64,000 nucleotides of DNA from assembly GCA_938091085.1 (NCBI GenBank), contig CALKOC010000008.1, forward strand, positions 1 through 64,000. Reading direction: 5' to 3'. The notes beneath the pieces were generated by a model. That model was given only the letters and a program-made list of their open reading frames with translations, searched no databases and was not told the origin of the DNA. The translations under genes and the position numbers were made by a program. Shown piece by piece: positions 1-8,741 of this stretch; within the stretch, counting starts at the first letter, position 1, and each line of letters begins with the position of its first letter. This DNA is from an uncultured Alphaproteobacteria bacterium (GTDB lineage: Bacteria > Pseudomonadota > Alphaproteobacteria > RS24).

Positions 1-253
1 ACAGACGCGACTCGGAACGAACATCATCTGCAAATTCGAGCATTTGTTCTTCATTCACATTTGGTGGGCCGACAAGGTCACGGAAAGCTTCGTCTACATA
101 GACATGACAAGTCGCACATGAACAAGACCCGCCACAATCTGCTTCAATGCCCGGAACACCATTGCGGGTTGCAACTTCCATGACCGTATCGCCTGCTTGG
201 GCTTCAAATTCAGTTACACTGCCGTCTTCTCTGATGAAACTAATTTTGACCAT
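1..253 (-). CDS. 2Fe-2S ferredoxin (partial, C-terminus off the left edge)
   Basis: An adrenodoxin/putidaredoxin-type ferredoxin cut by the window edge; 84 codons are visible. The start is an ATG at 253. The first three cluster ligands follow the C-x5-C-x2-C pattern (Cys40, Cys46, Cys49), with an additional Cys44 inside the loop. The visible part ends at Ser-Arg-Leu, just where the fourth ligand is expected. Such ferredoxins pass electrons from a ferredoxin reductase to cytochromes P450 or Rieske oxygenases. It lies 21 bp downstream of the epimerase-like gene and probably closes that operon. A P450 sits at 33086-34474, but no ferredoxin reductase is visible in the window. Partnership with that P450 is inference. 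Confidence 0.9.
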   Translation of the reverse strand, partial: MVKISFIREDGSVTEFEAQAGDTVMEVATRNGVPGIEADCGGSCSCATCHVYVDEAFRDLVGPPNVNEEQMLEFADDVRSESRL

Positions 254-274
254 GCTTAAAACTCCTCTAATTTC

Positions 275-1168
275 TTAACTTGTATATGACGAAACAACAT
301 TTTCGATTGTTTCTTTAATTCGGTTACGCCCATAATTCAGATCTCCATTTTCAGGATCATAGCTCACAGTCGCATTCCTACCAGCGTATAGAATAATATC
401 CGGAAGCATAGGATGGGCATCAGTGATTACATCCAGATCTTGTGGATTGCCTACAGCTTCGCAGAATAACTCGAAATATTCTTTCCAAGTCAAATTCTCA
501 TCGCCAATAAGGTAAGCTCTGCCTGCCTCACCATGCATAAAACCTCCCAGCACTGCTTCTGCTACGGAGAGACTGCTAATGTGGTTAACACCACCGTCAG
601 GGGCAACCAGTGGCACACCTTCAAGCTTGCCGGCAGCGAACATAGTCAACCCTTCGAGATGCGGCGTATCTATGCCAGGGAATTGCCCAATAATATACGG
701 CGCATTAAGACAAACGATTTCAAAATCAGGGCAAGAAAATGCTCTGAGAGCTTTGTCGGCTTCATAACGGGAGCGTACATAGGCGCTAGTTTCAATTTTT
801 TCAGCAGCGACGATTGGGTAAAATGTCCCGATATAAACCGCTTTTGAAATATTAGACTTGGCAGCTTGCTCAAAGAAATAAGGTACACGCACACTATTGG
901 CATGTTTAAAAAATGTCTCGTCACTCTCACCTTCAGGCAACATGCGTATATCCGCCCCAGCTGAGAAAACCAGCCAATCAAAAGCATTAAGGGTTTCAAT
1001 CGAAATGTCATCCTTAATATAATCATGAGCAATATGCGCAAACTCTGAGAGCGCAGGGTTGGAGGTCGGATTTCTAGACATAAGTGTTACTTCATGCCCT
1101 TTAGATGCCATCAAACGGGCTGTCTCAGCCCCTACAAGGCCAGTGCCGCCTACAATCAATGTTTTCAT
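275..1168 (-). CDS. NAD(P)-dependent epimerase/reductase, extended SDR type
   Basis: A 297-residue Rossmann-fold protein. A glycine-rich GGTGLVG motif lies at residues 7-13, and a Tyr-x3-Lys pair (YEADK) near residue 135 matches the extended short-chain dehydrogenase catalytic motif. The family includes 3-beta-hydroxysteroid dehydrogenase/isomerases, dihydroflavonol reductases and sugar epimerases, so the reaction cannot be fixed from sequence. In this setting a hydroxysteroid or similar alicyclic alcohol is the likeliest substrate (inference). The ATG at 1168 has AGAGGGA upstream. It follows the SnoaL-like gene by 61 bp and precedes the ferredoxin by 21 bp, suggesting one transcript. Confidence 0.8.
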   Translation of the reverse strand: MKTLIVGGTGLVGAETARLMASKGHEVTLMSRNPTSNPALSEFAHIAHDYIKDDISIETLNAFDWLVFSAGADIRMLPEGESDETFFKHANSVRVPYFFEQAAKSNISKAVYIGTFYPIVAAEKIETSAYVRSRYEADKALRAFSCPDFEIVCLNAPYIIGQFPGIDTPHLEGLTMFAAGKLEGVPLVAPDGGVNHISSLSVAEAVLGGFMHGEAGRAYLIGDENLTWKEYFELFCEAVGNPQDLDVITDAHPMLPDIILYAGRNATVSYDPENGDLNYGRNRIKETIENVVSSYTS

Positions 1169-1208
1169 AATTCCCTCTTATAATGTTATTGCCGAAATTA
1201 AATCACAC

Positions 1209-1240
1209 GGCCTAGATAACTGCCCGTTATTAATCAGGCC
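1209..1240 (-). other. Two-tiered inverted repeat over a stop codon
   Basis: GGCCT (1209-1213) pairs with AGGCC (1236-1240), and inside it ATAAC (1216-1220) pairs with GTTAT (1226-1230). The structure spans the stop codon of the SnoaL-like gene and the gap to the epimerase gene. No T-run follows on the minus strand, so it is not a standard terminator. It may be an mRNA-stabilising hairpin within the operon. Confidence 0.35.
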
Positions 1241-1637
1241 TCTGCCCCCCACATAGAATATCTGTAACTTTTTCAGTGTCCATATATTCTTTGAAGAGAA
1301 GGACTTTGCCGTCCTTAAAGATAAACAAAAAATGATAAAAATTTTGATATTTAACGCCAGAAATATGCATGCCTTCGCTTTCAGCTTCAACAGCAACCCG
1401 GTCATTTTCAGCTATCATACTGATGATTTTGAATTTAATGCCATCTGGAAAGGCTTCATAAATTTGTCCGGCAAATTCTTGTAACGATGCTTTTGAATGT
1501 GTCCCTGAAATAAGAGTATTGCCAGATGTCCAGACCGCACCTTCTTCATGATAAAGGTTTACAAACCCCTCAACATTGCCATTGGACATGTGATCAAAGA
1601 AGTCAATGACTGTCTCTTTATGTTTTTCAGTGTTCAT
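1230..1637 (-). CDS. SnoaL-like / NTF2-superfamily protein
   Basis: A small cone-shaped-fold protein of 135 residues of the nuclear transport factor 2 superfamily (SnoaL/ketosteroid-isomerase-like). The N-terminal helix has the usual pattern of acidic and aromatic residues (VIDFFDHMSNGNVEGFVNLY), followed by a Trp-containing strand. The family includes cyclases, dehydratases, isomerases and non-enzymatic binders, so no reaction is assigned. An ATG at 1637 is preferred over the TTG immediately before it. It is the second gene of a minus-strand run that starts with the amidohydrolase (93-bp gap). It is one of four NTF2-like proteins in the accessory region, a repetition that suits steroid or polyketide-like substrates. 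Confidence 0.75.
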   Translation of the reverse strand: MNTEKHKETVIDFFDHMSNGNVEGFVNLYHEEGAVWTSGNTLISGTHSKASLQEFAGQIYEAFPDGIKFKIISMIAENDRVAVEAESEGMHISGVKYQNFYHFLFIFKDGKVLLFKEYMDTEKVTDILCGGQRPD

Positions 1638-1730
1638 CAACTAACAGTTCTACCAACACGCCATCGAAAAGCTTTATTCACTTTCGACGGCGTGCAAGAT
1701 AGATGGCCTCTTTAATCAATTAGGCGATAA

Positions 1731-2801
1731 TCAAGCGAAACCATACATGCGAGCGCCATTGCCCCATGTAATTTTATCGGTTTCCTCGTCAGGCATATCC
1801 TTAAACATCTCGGCAACTTTTGCTTGCGCATTCGGCCAATTACAGCACGGATGCGGGAAGTCGGTTGACCAGAGAAGATTATCAACACCAAGCTCATAAC
1901 GATTGTCTACAGCTTCAGGCTCATCAACAAAAGTCACAGCCATCTGACGCTTCCAGTAAGTGCTCGGAAGCTCCTTAACACCCGGGAATTCGTAATGCTG
2001 GTGCATCCGACGATCGAGGAATCTAAGGAACCCAGGAATCCAAAACAGTCCAGGCTCAACCCAAACAATTTTAAGCCCCGGATGACGCTCCAGAATACCT
2101 GTCAGGAAATACCACATCATTGGCTCCATCATCAGTGATGGTGGCAGGCCAGTGAAGATACCTTTTTGTGGGGTTGGGTCACGACGGAAAGTACCCCATA
2201 GGTGCTTTGTCACTGTCAAATGGTGAGCGATCACCACACCCGATTCAGCAATGGCAGCAAACAATCTATCATAACGCTCATCGTGGTAATCAGGCAGACC
2301 AAGAACTGATGGTGAATTTGGTAATTGCACTGAGCGCGCACCAAGTTGAACAACCCGGTGTAGCTCTTCAATTGCAAAATCAATATCCGTAATCGGCAAA
2401 TGATAGGTAATCAGGATACGGTTTGGATCGACAGATGCAAATTCATAAAGCGCACGGTTAAACGCCTCAAGGTTATCCTGAACAGTATCAAGGTTATTAT
2501 AAAAACGCATATCATCCAGCGGGTCATTATACATAACCTCGTGGGCAACACCGTCTCGGTCCATAGCCTCAAGTCTAGCCGGACCCTCGCGGTAACCCGG
2601 ATGACTTGCAGCCTCAAGATCAACGAAGTCTTCCATGGCAAGGCTTTCCCCCTGCTTCATGTCTTCATCATATTTTTCATAAGCTTTCACAGCTTCATCG
2701 AAAGCATCTAATTTGGTGCTCGCAACATGCTTACGAATAGCTTCTGGTGGAATGTAGACATGTGAGTCTACTGAAAATAGTTTACGATTCTCGCCACTCA
2801 T
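1731..2801 (-). CDS. Amidohydrolase-2 family metal-dependent hydrolase
   Basis: A TIM-barrel protein of 356 residues, of the ACMSD-like amidohydrolase-2 family. The N-terminal metal motif reads VDSHVY, giving Asp12 and His14; the second His of a classic HxH is replaced by Tyr. The C-terminal active-site segment is WSTDFPH, whose Asp is the conserved metal or base residue. The start at 2801 is chosen because CAGGAGGG precedes it by 4-5 bases; an in-frame upstream extension of 24 codons lacks such a site. Family members are decarboxylases or C-C and ester hydrolases acting on acids, and are frequent in steroid and aromatic gene clusters. It probably leads the 2801->1 operon. A TTCGAA-type site lies about 95-105 bp upstream. 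Confidence 0.8.
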   Translation of the reverse strand: MSGENRKLFSVDSHVYIPPEAIRKHVASTKLDAFDEAVKAYEKYDEDMKQGESLAMEDFVDLEAASHPGYREGPARLEAMDRDGVAHEVMYNDPLDDMRFYNNLDTVQDNLEAFNRALYEFASVDPNRILITYHLPITDIDFAIEELHRVVQLGARSVQLPNSPSVLGLPDYHDERYDRLFAAIAESGVVIAHHLTVTKHLWGTFRRDPTPQKGIFTGLPPSLMMEPMMWYFLTGILERHPGLKIVWVEPGLFWIPGFLRFLDRRMHQHYEFPGVKELPSTYWKRQMAVTFVDEPEAVDNRYELGVDNLLWSTDFPHPCCNWPNAQAKVAEMFKDMPDEETDKITWGNGARMYGFA

Positions 2802-2896
2802 GGGGCCCTCCTGCAGAGTAATAATCAAGAAAAACGCAGTTTTTACAAACTCAGTTATTAAACAATAAGTCAACTTTCTCGAAATTACAATTTTAA

Positions 2897-2920
2897 TCGA
2901 ACGTCATTCGAAAAATAATC
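2897..2920 (-). promoter_or_regulatory. Candidate TTCGAA operator, site A
   Basis: An imperfect inverted repeat, TCGAACG (2897-2903), T, CATTCGA (2905-2911), is followed by an A/T tract. It lies upstream of the amidohydrolase gene and belongs to the set of sites also seen at 5664, 8628, 22270, 22322 and 32205. The binding protein is unknown; the TetR at 32246 is the obvious candidate. Confidence 0.45.
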
Positions 2921-2922
2921 AC

Positions 2923-2954
2923 AAAAAAAACGGCGGGTATAAAACCCGCCGTTT
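2923..2954 (-). terminator. Rho-independent terminator after receptor 1
   Basis: An 11-bp perfect stem, 2928-2938 with 2944-2954 and a 5-base loop, is followed on the minus strand by eight T residues. It lies 22 bp past the stop of the receptor gene ending at 2977, so that gene is transcribed separately from the amidohydrolase operon. Confidence 0.9.
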
Positions 2955-2976
2955 CAATCTTGATATAAGCGTCTGC

Positions 2977-5568
2977 TTAGAAGTTCATACCCATTGACAT
3001 GCCATAAGAAGCTGGCTCGCCGAATACGAAGACATCGTAAGAAAGCGCTCTGAAGCCGATACCATCAATACGGTATTCTTCATCGGTAATGTTCTTGCCC
3101 CAAAGTTTCAGGAACGCTGTATTACCGTTTGAAAGCGAATAGTTAAACTTCACATTAACATTGATCAAATCATGCTCATCATTACCTTCATCCTGTGAGG
3201 AAAGATGTTCATCTTTATGGTTCAAGTTAATATGCGCATACATATCCAATCTGTCAGTCAACTGAGTATTGTAATCAAGAGCAATTGTATAGGCCCACTC
3301 AGGAACACCAAGAGGGTCGTCTCTCAAGTCAATAACGTTGGGTGTTCCAGCAGGCACAAGAGCGCAAACTGCAGCGCGTTGGCCCGGAACTTGACAGAGG
3401 TAAGGGTTAACAACTGGATCATTTTGTACATCTGTATAGGCTGCATTACCTGAAACAGTAAAGCTATCACCAATTAGGTGGACAAAATCAAACTCAAACC
3501 CTTCCATTTCGGAACTTGTGTTTACGATAGAGCGGTTTGTTGCAACAGATGGCTCTTTTGGAACATTGAACTGCTCATTTTCTAATTCATATTGGAATGC
3601 AGCAACATTCAGACGGGTACGCCCATCATTGAATGTGCTTTTAATACCAATTTCATAGGCTGTGATTTCTTCTGGGTCAAAAACAAGGTCTTCACCATAA
3701 CCAAGTACTGGGTCAGGTGATGAGGTTGCTGTTTCGTTGAAACCACCGGCACGGAATGACTCAGTCCGAGACGCATAAAACATTGTGTCATCATTAAAGT
3801 CATACTCAACCATGAAGGTCGGGTCAGTGCTGTCAAAGGAGTTCGACGCCACATTCTGAGGAATAACATTACCAAGTAAATCTATGTTATCGCCAAACAA
3901 TGGTGAAAGAGGCTGTTGGACAACATCTTTTTCTTCATCAGAAATACGAATACCGGCTGTGACACGAAGATTATCCTGAACATGATATGTGAATTGGGAA
4001 TATGCAGCCATAGCATCTGTTTCAACAATCAAAGGCAAACCTGAACCCTGTCTAGAATCCCGGAAGCCGCCAGTACAACCTGCAATGAATGCAGTTGTTG
4101 GGTTCGGGGCAGCAGCATAAACTGCTTGATTACAAAAACCAAGAGCTGTACCGAGGTCAACAAACGCTTGGGCATCTGTCCGATTTCTGTAGCCACCATC
4201 AACATCTCTGTTTGTAGCTGTATCCTCATTAAGGTAATACAGACCAGCTGTATACTCCAGCTTACCGTCCATAACGTCACCAGTGAAAGTCACCTCAACT
4301 TGGTGCTGCTCATGATCATCTGGGCCAGTACTGACACTATTATAGAAGTCTGTCATTGGAGTGCCTAGAGCTGCAAGGAAACCAGTTCTAAACGGAATAA
4401 ATCCGGTAGGATTTGTAGGACCTGCAGCAAGAGCAGCAATATTTCCGAGATACCCACCTGTAATCGCGTTCAAACCAAGGCTGACATCTGGTACTGTATC
4501 ACCTAGATATGGACCGGTTCGGGAGAAAGTCTCAATTTGACCTACATCAGGCTGAAGTGAAACAGCACGCTTACCGTCTTGTGAACGGAAACCAACATTA
4601 AATTTAACCTGGTGATTATCAGCAAGGTCATATTCAGCCGTTAAAGAAACACCCATTGTTTCCATTTCACCTCTGCCAACATTTTGCAATGAATTGGCTG
4701 TGTCTTGGCGTCCATTCCGCGGCGTCATAACACCCGCAAAACCAAACAGAGAGGGTTCAGCAGGCTGATAAGCACCATCTGGAACTGATTGGTAATAAAG
4801 CGGTGTGTTTTCCATATTACTGTAATCAGCAGCAAAGTTAACGGTCAGTTTGTCACTCACCTCGTTAAGATATGCGAATCTGTAACCGACTTTATCACTG
4901 GCAGCGAAGTTTTCACCGAGACCTTTATTCTCGACCCAACCACCATGCTCTGAATAATAAGCTGACAATCTAATCGCTGATGCATCATTAAGAGGTATAT
5001 TTACAGAACCTTGAGCTTCCCTTTGGCTGAAGGAACCAAAACCAACCTCAACCTTACCAAAATATTCATCAGGATTTGGTTTTGCGGAAATCAGGTTAAT
5101 TGCACCGGCAACAGCGTTACGACCATAAAGTGAGCCCTGTGGACCTTTAAGAACTTCTGCTCTTGCAAGATCAGGGCTGTCGAAAGCAATACCAATGATT
5201 TTACCCATATACATGCCATCAACATACATAGCGACTTTACTGTCCAGACCATGCTGGGGGTCACCTGTACCGATACCACGCATAAAGATTCTAAATCCGT
5301 TGGAGTTAGCCGCAGCAGGATAAGTTACCAGACCTGGCGTAAACTGAGACAAATCGGCAAAGCCATCAATGTCGCGAGCTTCCAATGCCTCTGCGTCAAA
5401 AGCAGAGATAGATACAGGAACATCCTGTAGTGACTCTTCACGTTTCTGAGCAGTAACGACGATATTATCAATCGCACGGCTCTCCTGCGCCTTTACTGGA
5501 CTGGAATATGAAATTCCGGAAGTTATTAATGCCACCGCAAGAGATGACATATATAGTTTTGTTGACAT
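2977..5568 (-). CDS. TonB-dependent outer-membrane receptor 1
   Basis: An 863-residue TonB-dependent receptor. A signal peptide covers about residues 1-27, followed by a TonB-box-like IVVTAQKR (about 36-43), a plug domain (about 45-165, with the conserved LKGPQGSLYGRNAVAG segment) and a 22-strand barrel ending in the aromatic Phe expected of outer-membrane porins. The start at 5568 is chosen because it gives a clean signal peptide and has GGTGGG upstream; a longer frame adds 19 non-signal-like residues. Receptors of this type in sphingomonad-like bacteria import bulky hydrophobic or glycosylated molecules rather than only siderophores. It is highly similar over the mature part to the next gene, but the signal peptides are unrelated. 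It has its own terminator. The substrate is inferred to be a sterol-like compound. Confidence 0.93.
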   Translation of the reverse strand: MSTKLYMSSLAVALITSGISYSSPVKAQESRAIDNIVVTAQKREESLQDVPVSISAFDAEALEARDIDGFADLSQFTPGLVTYPAAANSNGFRIFMRGIGTGDPQHGLDSKVAMYVDGMYMGKIIGIAFDSPDLARAEVLKGPQGSLYGRNAVAGAINLISAKPNPDEYFGKVEVGFGSFSQREAQGSVNIPLNDASAIRLSAYYSEHGGWVENKGLGENFAASDKVGYRFAYLNEVSDKLTVNFAADYSNMENTPLYYQSVPDGAYQPAEPSLFGFAGVMTPRNGRQDTANSLQNVGRGEMETMGVSLTAEYDLADNHQVKFNVGFRSQDGKRAVSLQPDVGQIETFSRTGPYLGDTVPDVSLGLNAITGGYLGNIAALAAGPTNPTGFIPFRTGFLAALGTPMTDFYNSVSTGPDDHEQHQVEVTFTGDVMDGKLEYTAGLYYLNEDTATNRDVDGGYRNRTDAQAFVDLGTALGFCNQAVYAAAPNPTTAFIAGCTGGFRDSRQGSGLPLIVETDAMAAYSQFTYHVQDNLRVTAGIRISDEEKDVVQQPLSPLFGDNIDLLGNVIPQNVASNSFDSTDPTFMVEYDFNDDTMFYASRTESFRAGGFNETATSSPDPVLGYGEDLVFDPEEITAYEIGIKSTFNDGRTRLNVAAFQYELENEQFNVPKEPSVATNRSIVNTSSEMEGFEFDFVHLIGDSFTVSGNAAYTDVQNDPVVNPYLCQVPGQRAAVCALVPAGTPNVIDLRDDPLGVPEWAYTIALDYNTQLTDRLDMYAHINLNHKDEHLSSQDEGNDEHDLINVNVKFNYSLSNGNTAFLKLWGKNITDEEYRIDGIGFRALSYDVFVFGEPASYGMSMGMNF

Positions 5569-5663
5569 ATTATTTCCCACCCTACTGATTAAAATTTTAA
5601 GCAACGTCACAAATTTTACAATCAATTACAAAATTTAGACACAACTGAATAATAAGAGAATAC

Positions 5664-5680
5664 CATTCGAAAAAAAACAA
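5664..5680 (-). promoter_or_regulatory. Candidate TTCGAA operator, site B
   Basis: CATTCGAAAAAAAACAA lies about 96 bp upstream of the receptor 1 start. It closely matches the site in front of receptor 2 (8628), with the same core and the same A-run, in an otherwise divergent upstream region. Confidence 0.45.
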
Positions 5681-5748
5681 CATAAAAATTTAGGAGAATA
5701 CAGCCGTTTCGCGATTATGGTATTTTTGCAACACTTTCAATAAGGCAC

Positions 5749-5778
5749 AAAAAACCCCGGGCAGAGAACCGCCCGGGG
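5749..5778 (-). terminator. Rho-independent terminator after receptor 2
   Basis: An 8-bp GC-only stem, CCCCGGGC (5755-5762) with GCCCGGGG (5771-5778), is followed on the minus strand by six T residues. It lies 24 bp after the stop of the gene ending at 5803. Confidence 0.92.
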
Positions 5779-5802
5779 CAAATTTTGCAGAAAGTTTACT
5801 TC

Positions 5803-8484
5803 TTAGAAGTTCATACCTACTGACATGCCATAAGAAGCTGGCTCTCCGAATACGAAGACATCATATGAAAGCGCTCTGAAGCCAATACCGTCAATACGAT
5901 ACTCTTCATCGGTAATATTTTTGCCCCAAATTTTCGCGAAGGCTGTTCTACCGTTTGAAAGCTCATAATTAAACTTCACATTAACATTCACAAGGTCATG
6001 CTCATCATTACCTTCATCCTGTGAAGAAATATGATCATCTTTATGGCTCAAGTTAATATGCGCATACATATCCAGCCTGTCACTTAATTGCCTAGTGTAA
6101 TCCAGGGAAAGACTGTAAGCCAAATCCGGCGCACCCAGTGGCTGCGATCTTAGATCGACAACATTAGGCGCCCCTACAGCCCGAGGATCGTCACAACTAA
6201 ATTGAACATCCACCGGCATACCATTTCTCTCCACCGAAACCAAACATAAGAATGGATTCACAGTCGGCTCATTTTGAACGTCCGTATAAGCGAGATTACC
6301 TGATAGGGTTAAACTGTCACCAATCAGATGGACGAAATCAAACTCAAAGCCTTCCATTTCGGAATTTGTGTTCACAATAGAACGAATTGTCCCAATGTTT
6401 GGATCTTTAGGAACATTGAATTGTTCATTATCAAGCTCATATTGGAACACTGCAACATTCAGCTGGGTACGCCTGTCATTAAATGTGCTTTTGACACCAA
6501 TCTCATAAGCTGTGATTTCCTCTGGATTAAACACAAAGTCTTCACCATAGGTCAAATTAGGCTCACGAACAGATGACGCCGTTTCATTAAAACCACCAGC
6601 ACGGAATGACTCAGTTCGAGACGCATAAAGCAATGTGTCTTCATTAAAATCATATTCAACCATGAAAGTCGGGTCGACACTATCAAACGACACAGATGCA
6701 ACGTTCTGAGGAATTAGATTACCGAGCAAGTCATAGTTATCTCCAAAAACAGGAGAGAATGGTTGTTGGACAGAATCTTTTGACTCCTCAGAAATGCGTA
6801 AACCAGCCGTTAAGCGAAGGTCATCACGCATATGATAGGTAAACTGTGAATATGCCGCCATGGCATCGGTTTCAACAATCAATGGCAAACCTGAGCCTTG
6901 TCTAAGATTTCCGAATGCCCGTGTGCAAGCGGCGACAAAGTCTTGAGTATTGCTATAAAGGCCAGGGACACAAACACCTAAAGCTGGTGCTACATGCGAG
7001 AAAATTTGAGCGTCTCTAGGATTTCTATAACCACCATTGAGATTCCTATTCGTTGCAGTATCTTCATTGAGGTAATACAGTCCGGCTGTGTAATTCACCA
7101 AACCGTCTAAAACGCTACCAGTGAATGTTACTTCAACTTGGTACTGTTCGTGATCATCCGGCCCCTTGCTGATACTGTTATAGAAGTCAGTCATGGGCGT
7201 CGTCATGAGATCATAAAAACCATCTCTGAAAGGTATGAAACCGTTATTCGGAACTTGCCCTGAGAGAAAAATTGGATTGTCGACACCAAAAGTAAGAATA
7301 CCACCACCACGTTGAGGGTTAAAATTATACCCACCTGTAATCGCATTCAAACCAAGGCTGACACCTGGTACTGTATCACCTAGATATGGACCAGAACCGA
7401 CTTGCACAGCTGCAAACTGACCGACGTCAGGCTGAAGTGAAACAGCTCGCTCACCGTCCTGTGAACGGTATCCGACCTTAAACTTGACATTATGATTATC
7501 ATCAAAGTCATAGTCAGCTGTTAATGAAACACCCATTGTTTCCATTTCGCCTCTGCCAACATTTTGCAATGAGTTGACTGTGTCTTGGCGACCATTCCGC
7601 GGTGTTACCACAGCTGCAAAACCAAAACGTGACTCTTGTAATGGCTGGTAAGCGCCATCCGGAACTGATTGGTAATAAAGCGGTGTGTTTTCCATATTGT
7701 TATAATCCGCAGCAAAGTTAAGGGTCAGCTTGTCACTCACCTCGTTAAGATATGCAAATCTGTAACCGACCTTATCGGTAGCTGCGAAATTTTCACCGAG
7801 GCCTGTGTTTTCGACCCAACCACCATGCTCTGAATAATAAGCTGACAATCTGACAGCTGATGAGTCATTAAGCGGTATATTGACATAACCCTTAGCTTCA
7901 CGCTGACTAAAAGAACCAAAACCAATTTCAACCTTACCGATATATTCATCAGGATTAGGTTTTGCAGAAATCAGATTGATGGCACCGGCAACGGCGTTAC
8001 GACCATAAAGTGAACCCTGAGGCCCTTTGAGAACCTCTGCTCTGGCAAGATCTGGGCTGTCAAAAGCGATACCGATGGTTTTCCCCATATACATGCCATC
8101 GACATACAAAGCGACCTTACTATCCAGACCATGCTGAGGGTCACCAGTACCAATACCGCGCATAAAGATTCTAAATCCGTTGGAGTTAGCCGCAGCAGGA
8201 TAAGTCACCAGGCCGGGCGTAAACTGTGACAAATCGGCAAAGCCGTCAATGTCTCTTACTTCTAAGGCCTCAGTATCAAATGCTGAAATAGAAATCGGCA
8301 CATCCTGTAATGACTCTTCACGTTTTTGAGCCGTTACGACGATGTTATCAATAACGCGCGGGCTTTTGCCAGCTCCTTGAGCGGCCAACCCTGTAGGCAA
8401 CAGACCAGCAATCACAGCCAGTCCTAACCCACCATGCACCAAATGGCGCCCCCGACTTAGCCGGGTGTTAAGTTTAAATAACAT
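5803..8484 (-). CDS. TonB-dependent outer-membrane receptor 2 (paralogue of receptor 1)
   Basis: An 893-residue TonB-dependent receptor with a signal peptide (about 1-36), a TonB-box-like segment, a plug and a barrel with terminal Phe. The start at 8484 is supported by AGAAGGGG eight bases upstream. From the TonB box to the C-terminus it is nearly the same protein as receptor 1. The differences cluster in blocks: around residues 375-430, around 490-530, and a cysteine-bearing loop near 790-815. These are expected extracellular loops. Clustered divergence with an otherwise shared scaffold suggests duplication followed by change of ligand specificity, or gene conversion keeping the scaffold alike. 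It has its own upstream region and terminator. Confidence 0.93.
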   Translation of the reverse strand: MLFKLNTRLSRGRHLVHGGLGLAVIAGLLPTGLAAQGAGKSPRVIDNIVVTAQKREESLQDVPISISAFDTEALEVRDIDGFADLSQFTPGLVTYPAAANSNGFRIFMRGIGTGDPQHGLDSKVALYVDGMYMGKTIGIAFDSPDLARAEVLKGPQGSLYGRNAVAGAINLISAKPNPDEYIGKVEIGFGSFSQREAKGYVNIPLNDSSAVRLSAYYSEHGGWVENTGLGENFAATDKVGYRFAYLNEVSDKLTLNFAADYNNMENTPLYYQSVPDGAYQPLQESRFGFAAVVTPRNGRQDTVNSLQNVGRGEMETMGVSLTADYDFDDNHNVKFKVGYRSQDGERAVSLQPDVGQFAAVQVGSGPYLGDTVPGVSLGLNAITGGYNFNPQRGGGILTFGVDNPIFLSGQVPNNGFIPFRDGFYDLMTTPMTDFYNSISKGPDDHEQYQVEVTFTGSVLDGLVNYTAGLYYLNEDTATNRNLNGGYRNPRDAQIFSHVAPALGVCVPGLYSNTQDFVAACTRAFGNLRQGSGLPLIVETDAMAAYSQFTYHMRDDLRLTAGLRISEESKDSVQQPFSPVFGDNYDLLGNLIPQNVASVSFDSVDPTFMVEYDFNEDTLLYASRTESFRAGGFNETASSVREPNLTYGEDFVFNPEEITAYEIGVKSTFNDRRTQLNVAVFQYELDNEQFNVPKDPNIGTIRSIVNTNSEMEGFEFDFVHLIGDSLTLSGNLAYTDVQNEPTVNPFLCLVSVERNGMPVDVQFSCDDPRAVGAPNVVDLRSQPLGAPDLAYSLSLDYTRQLSDRLDMYAHINLSHKDDHISSQDEGNDEHDLVNVNVKFNYELSNGRTAFAKIWGKNITDEEYRIDGIGFRALSYDVFVFGEPASYGMSVGMNF

Positions 8485-8597
8485 TGTTAAATTCCCCTTC
8501 TTTGACTTGTCTACAAGTTCTTTTCAGTGAGAAAGCGGAATAGGTACGCCCGCTTCTTTTATTTTTATTACGCGACGCAAAATATATTTATTATTTA

Positions 8598-8612
8598 GTT
8601 AGACTAAACTAA
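8598..8612. promoter_or_regulatory. Short inverted repeat upstream of receptor 2
   Basis: TAGTT and AACTA flank a 5-6 base spacer in a very AT-rich stretch, about 115-130 bp upstream of the receptor 2 start and just before the TTCGAA site C. It could be part of a promoter or operator region. The repeat is short and may be chance. Confidence 0.25.
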
Positions 8613-8627
8613 TAGCATTAGAAATAT

Positions 8628-8643
8628 CGTTCGAAAAAAAACA
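8628..8643 (-). promoter_or_regulatory. Candidate TTCGAA operator, site C
   Basis: CGTTCGAAAAAAAACA lies about 145 bp upstream of the receptor 2 start. It shares a TTCGAA core and a following A-tract with sites A, B, E and F. Confidence 0.45.
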
Positions 8644-8741
8644 ATACCTATTTTTTACTATAATATAAGCTCGTAATTATTATGGTATTTTTGCCACAAT
8701 GATAATCAGAGCATTAATCCGTTTAATTTTTAAAACTGGGA

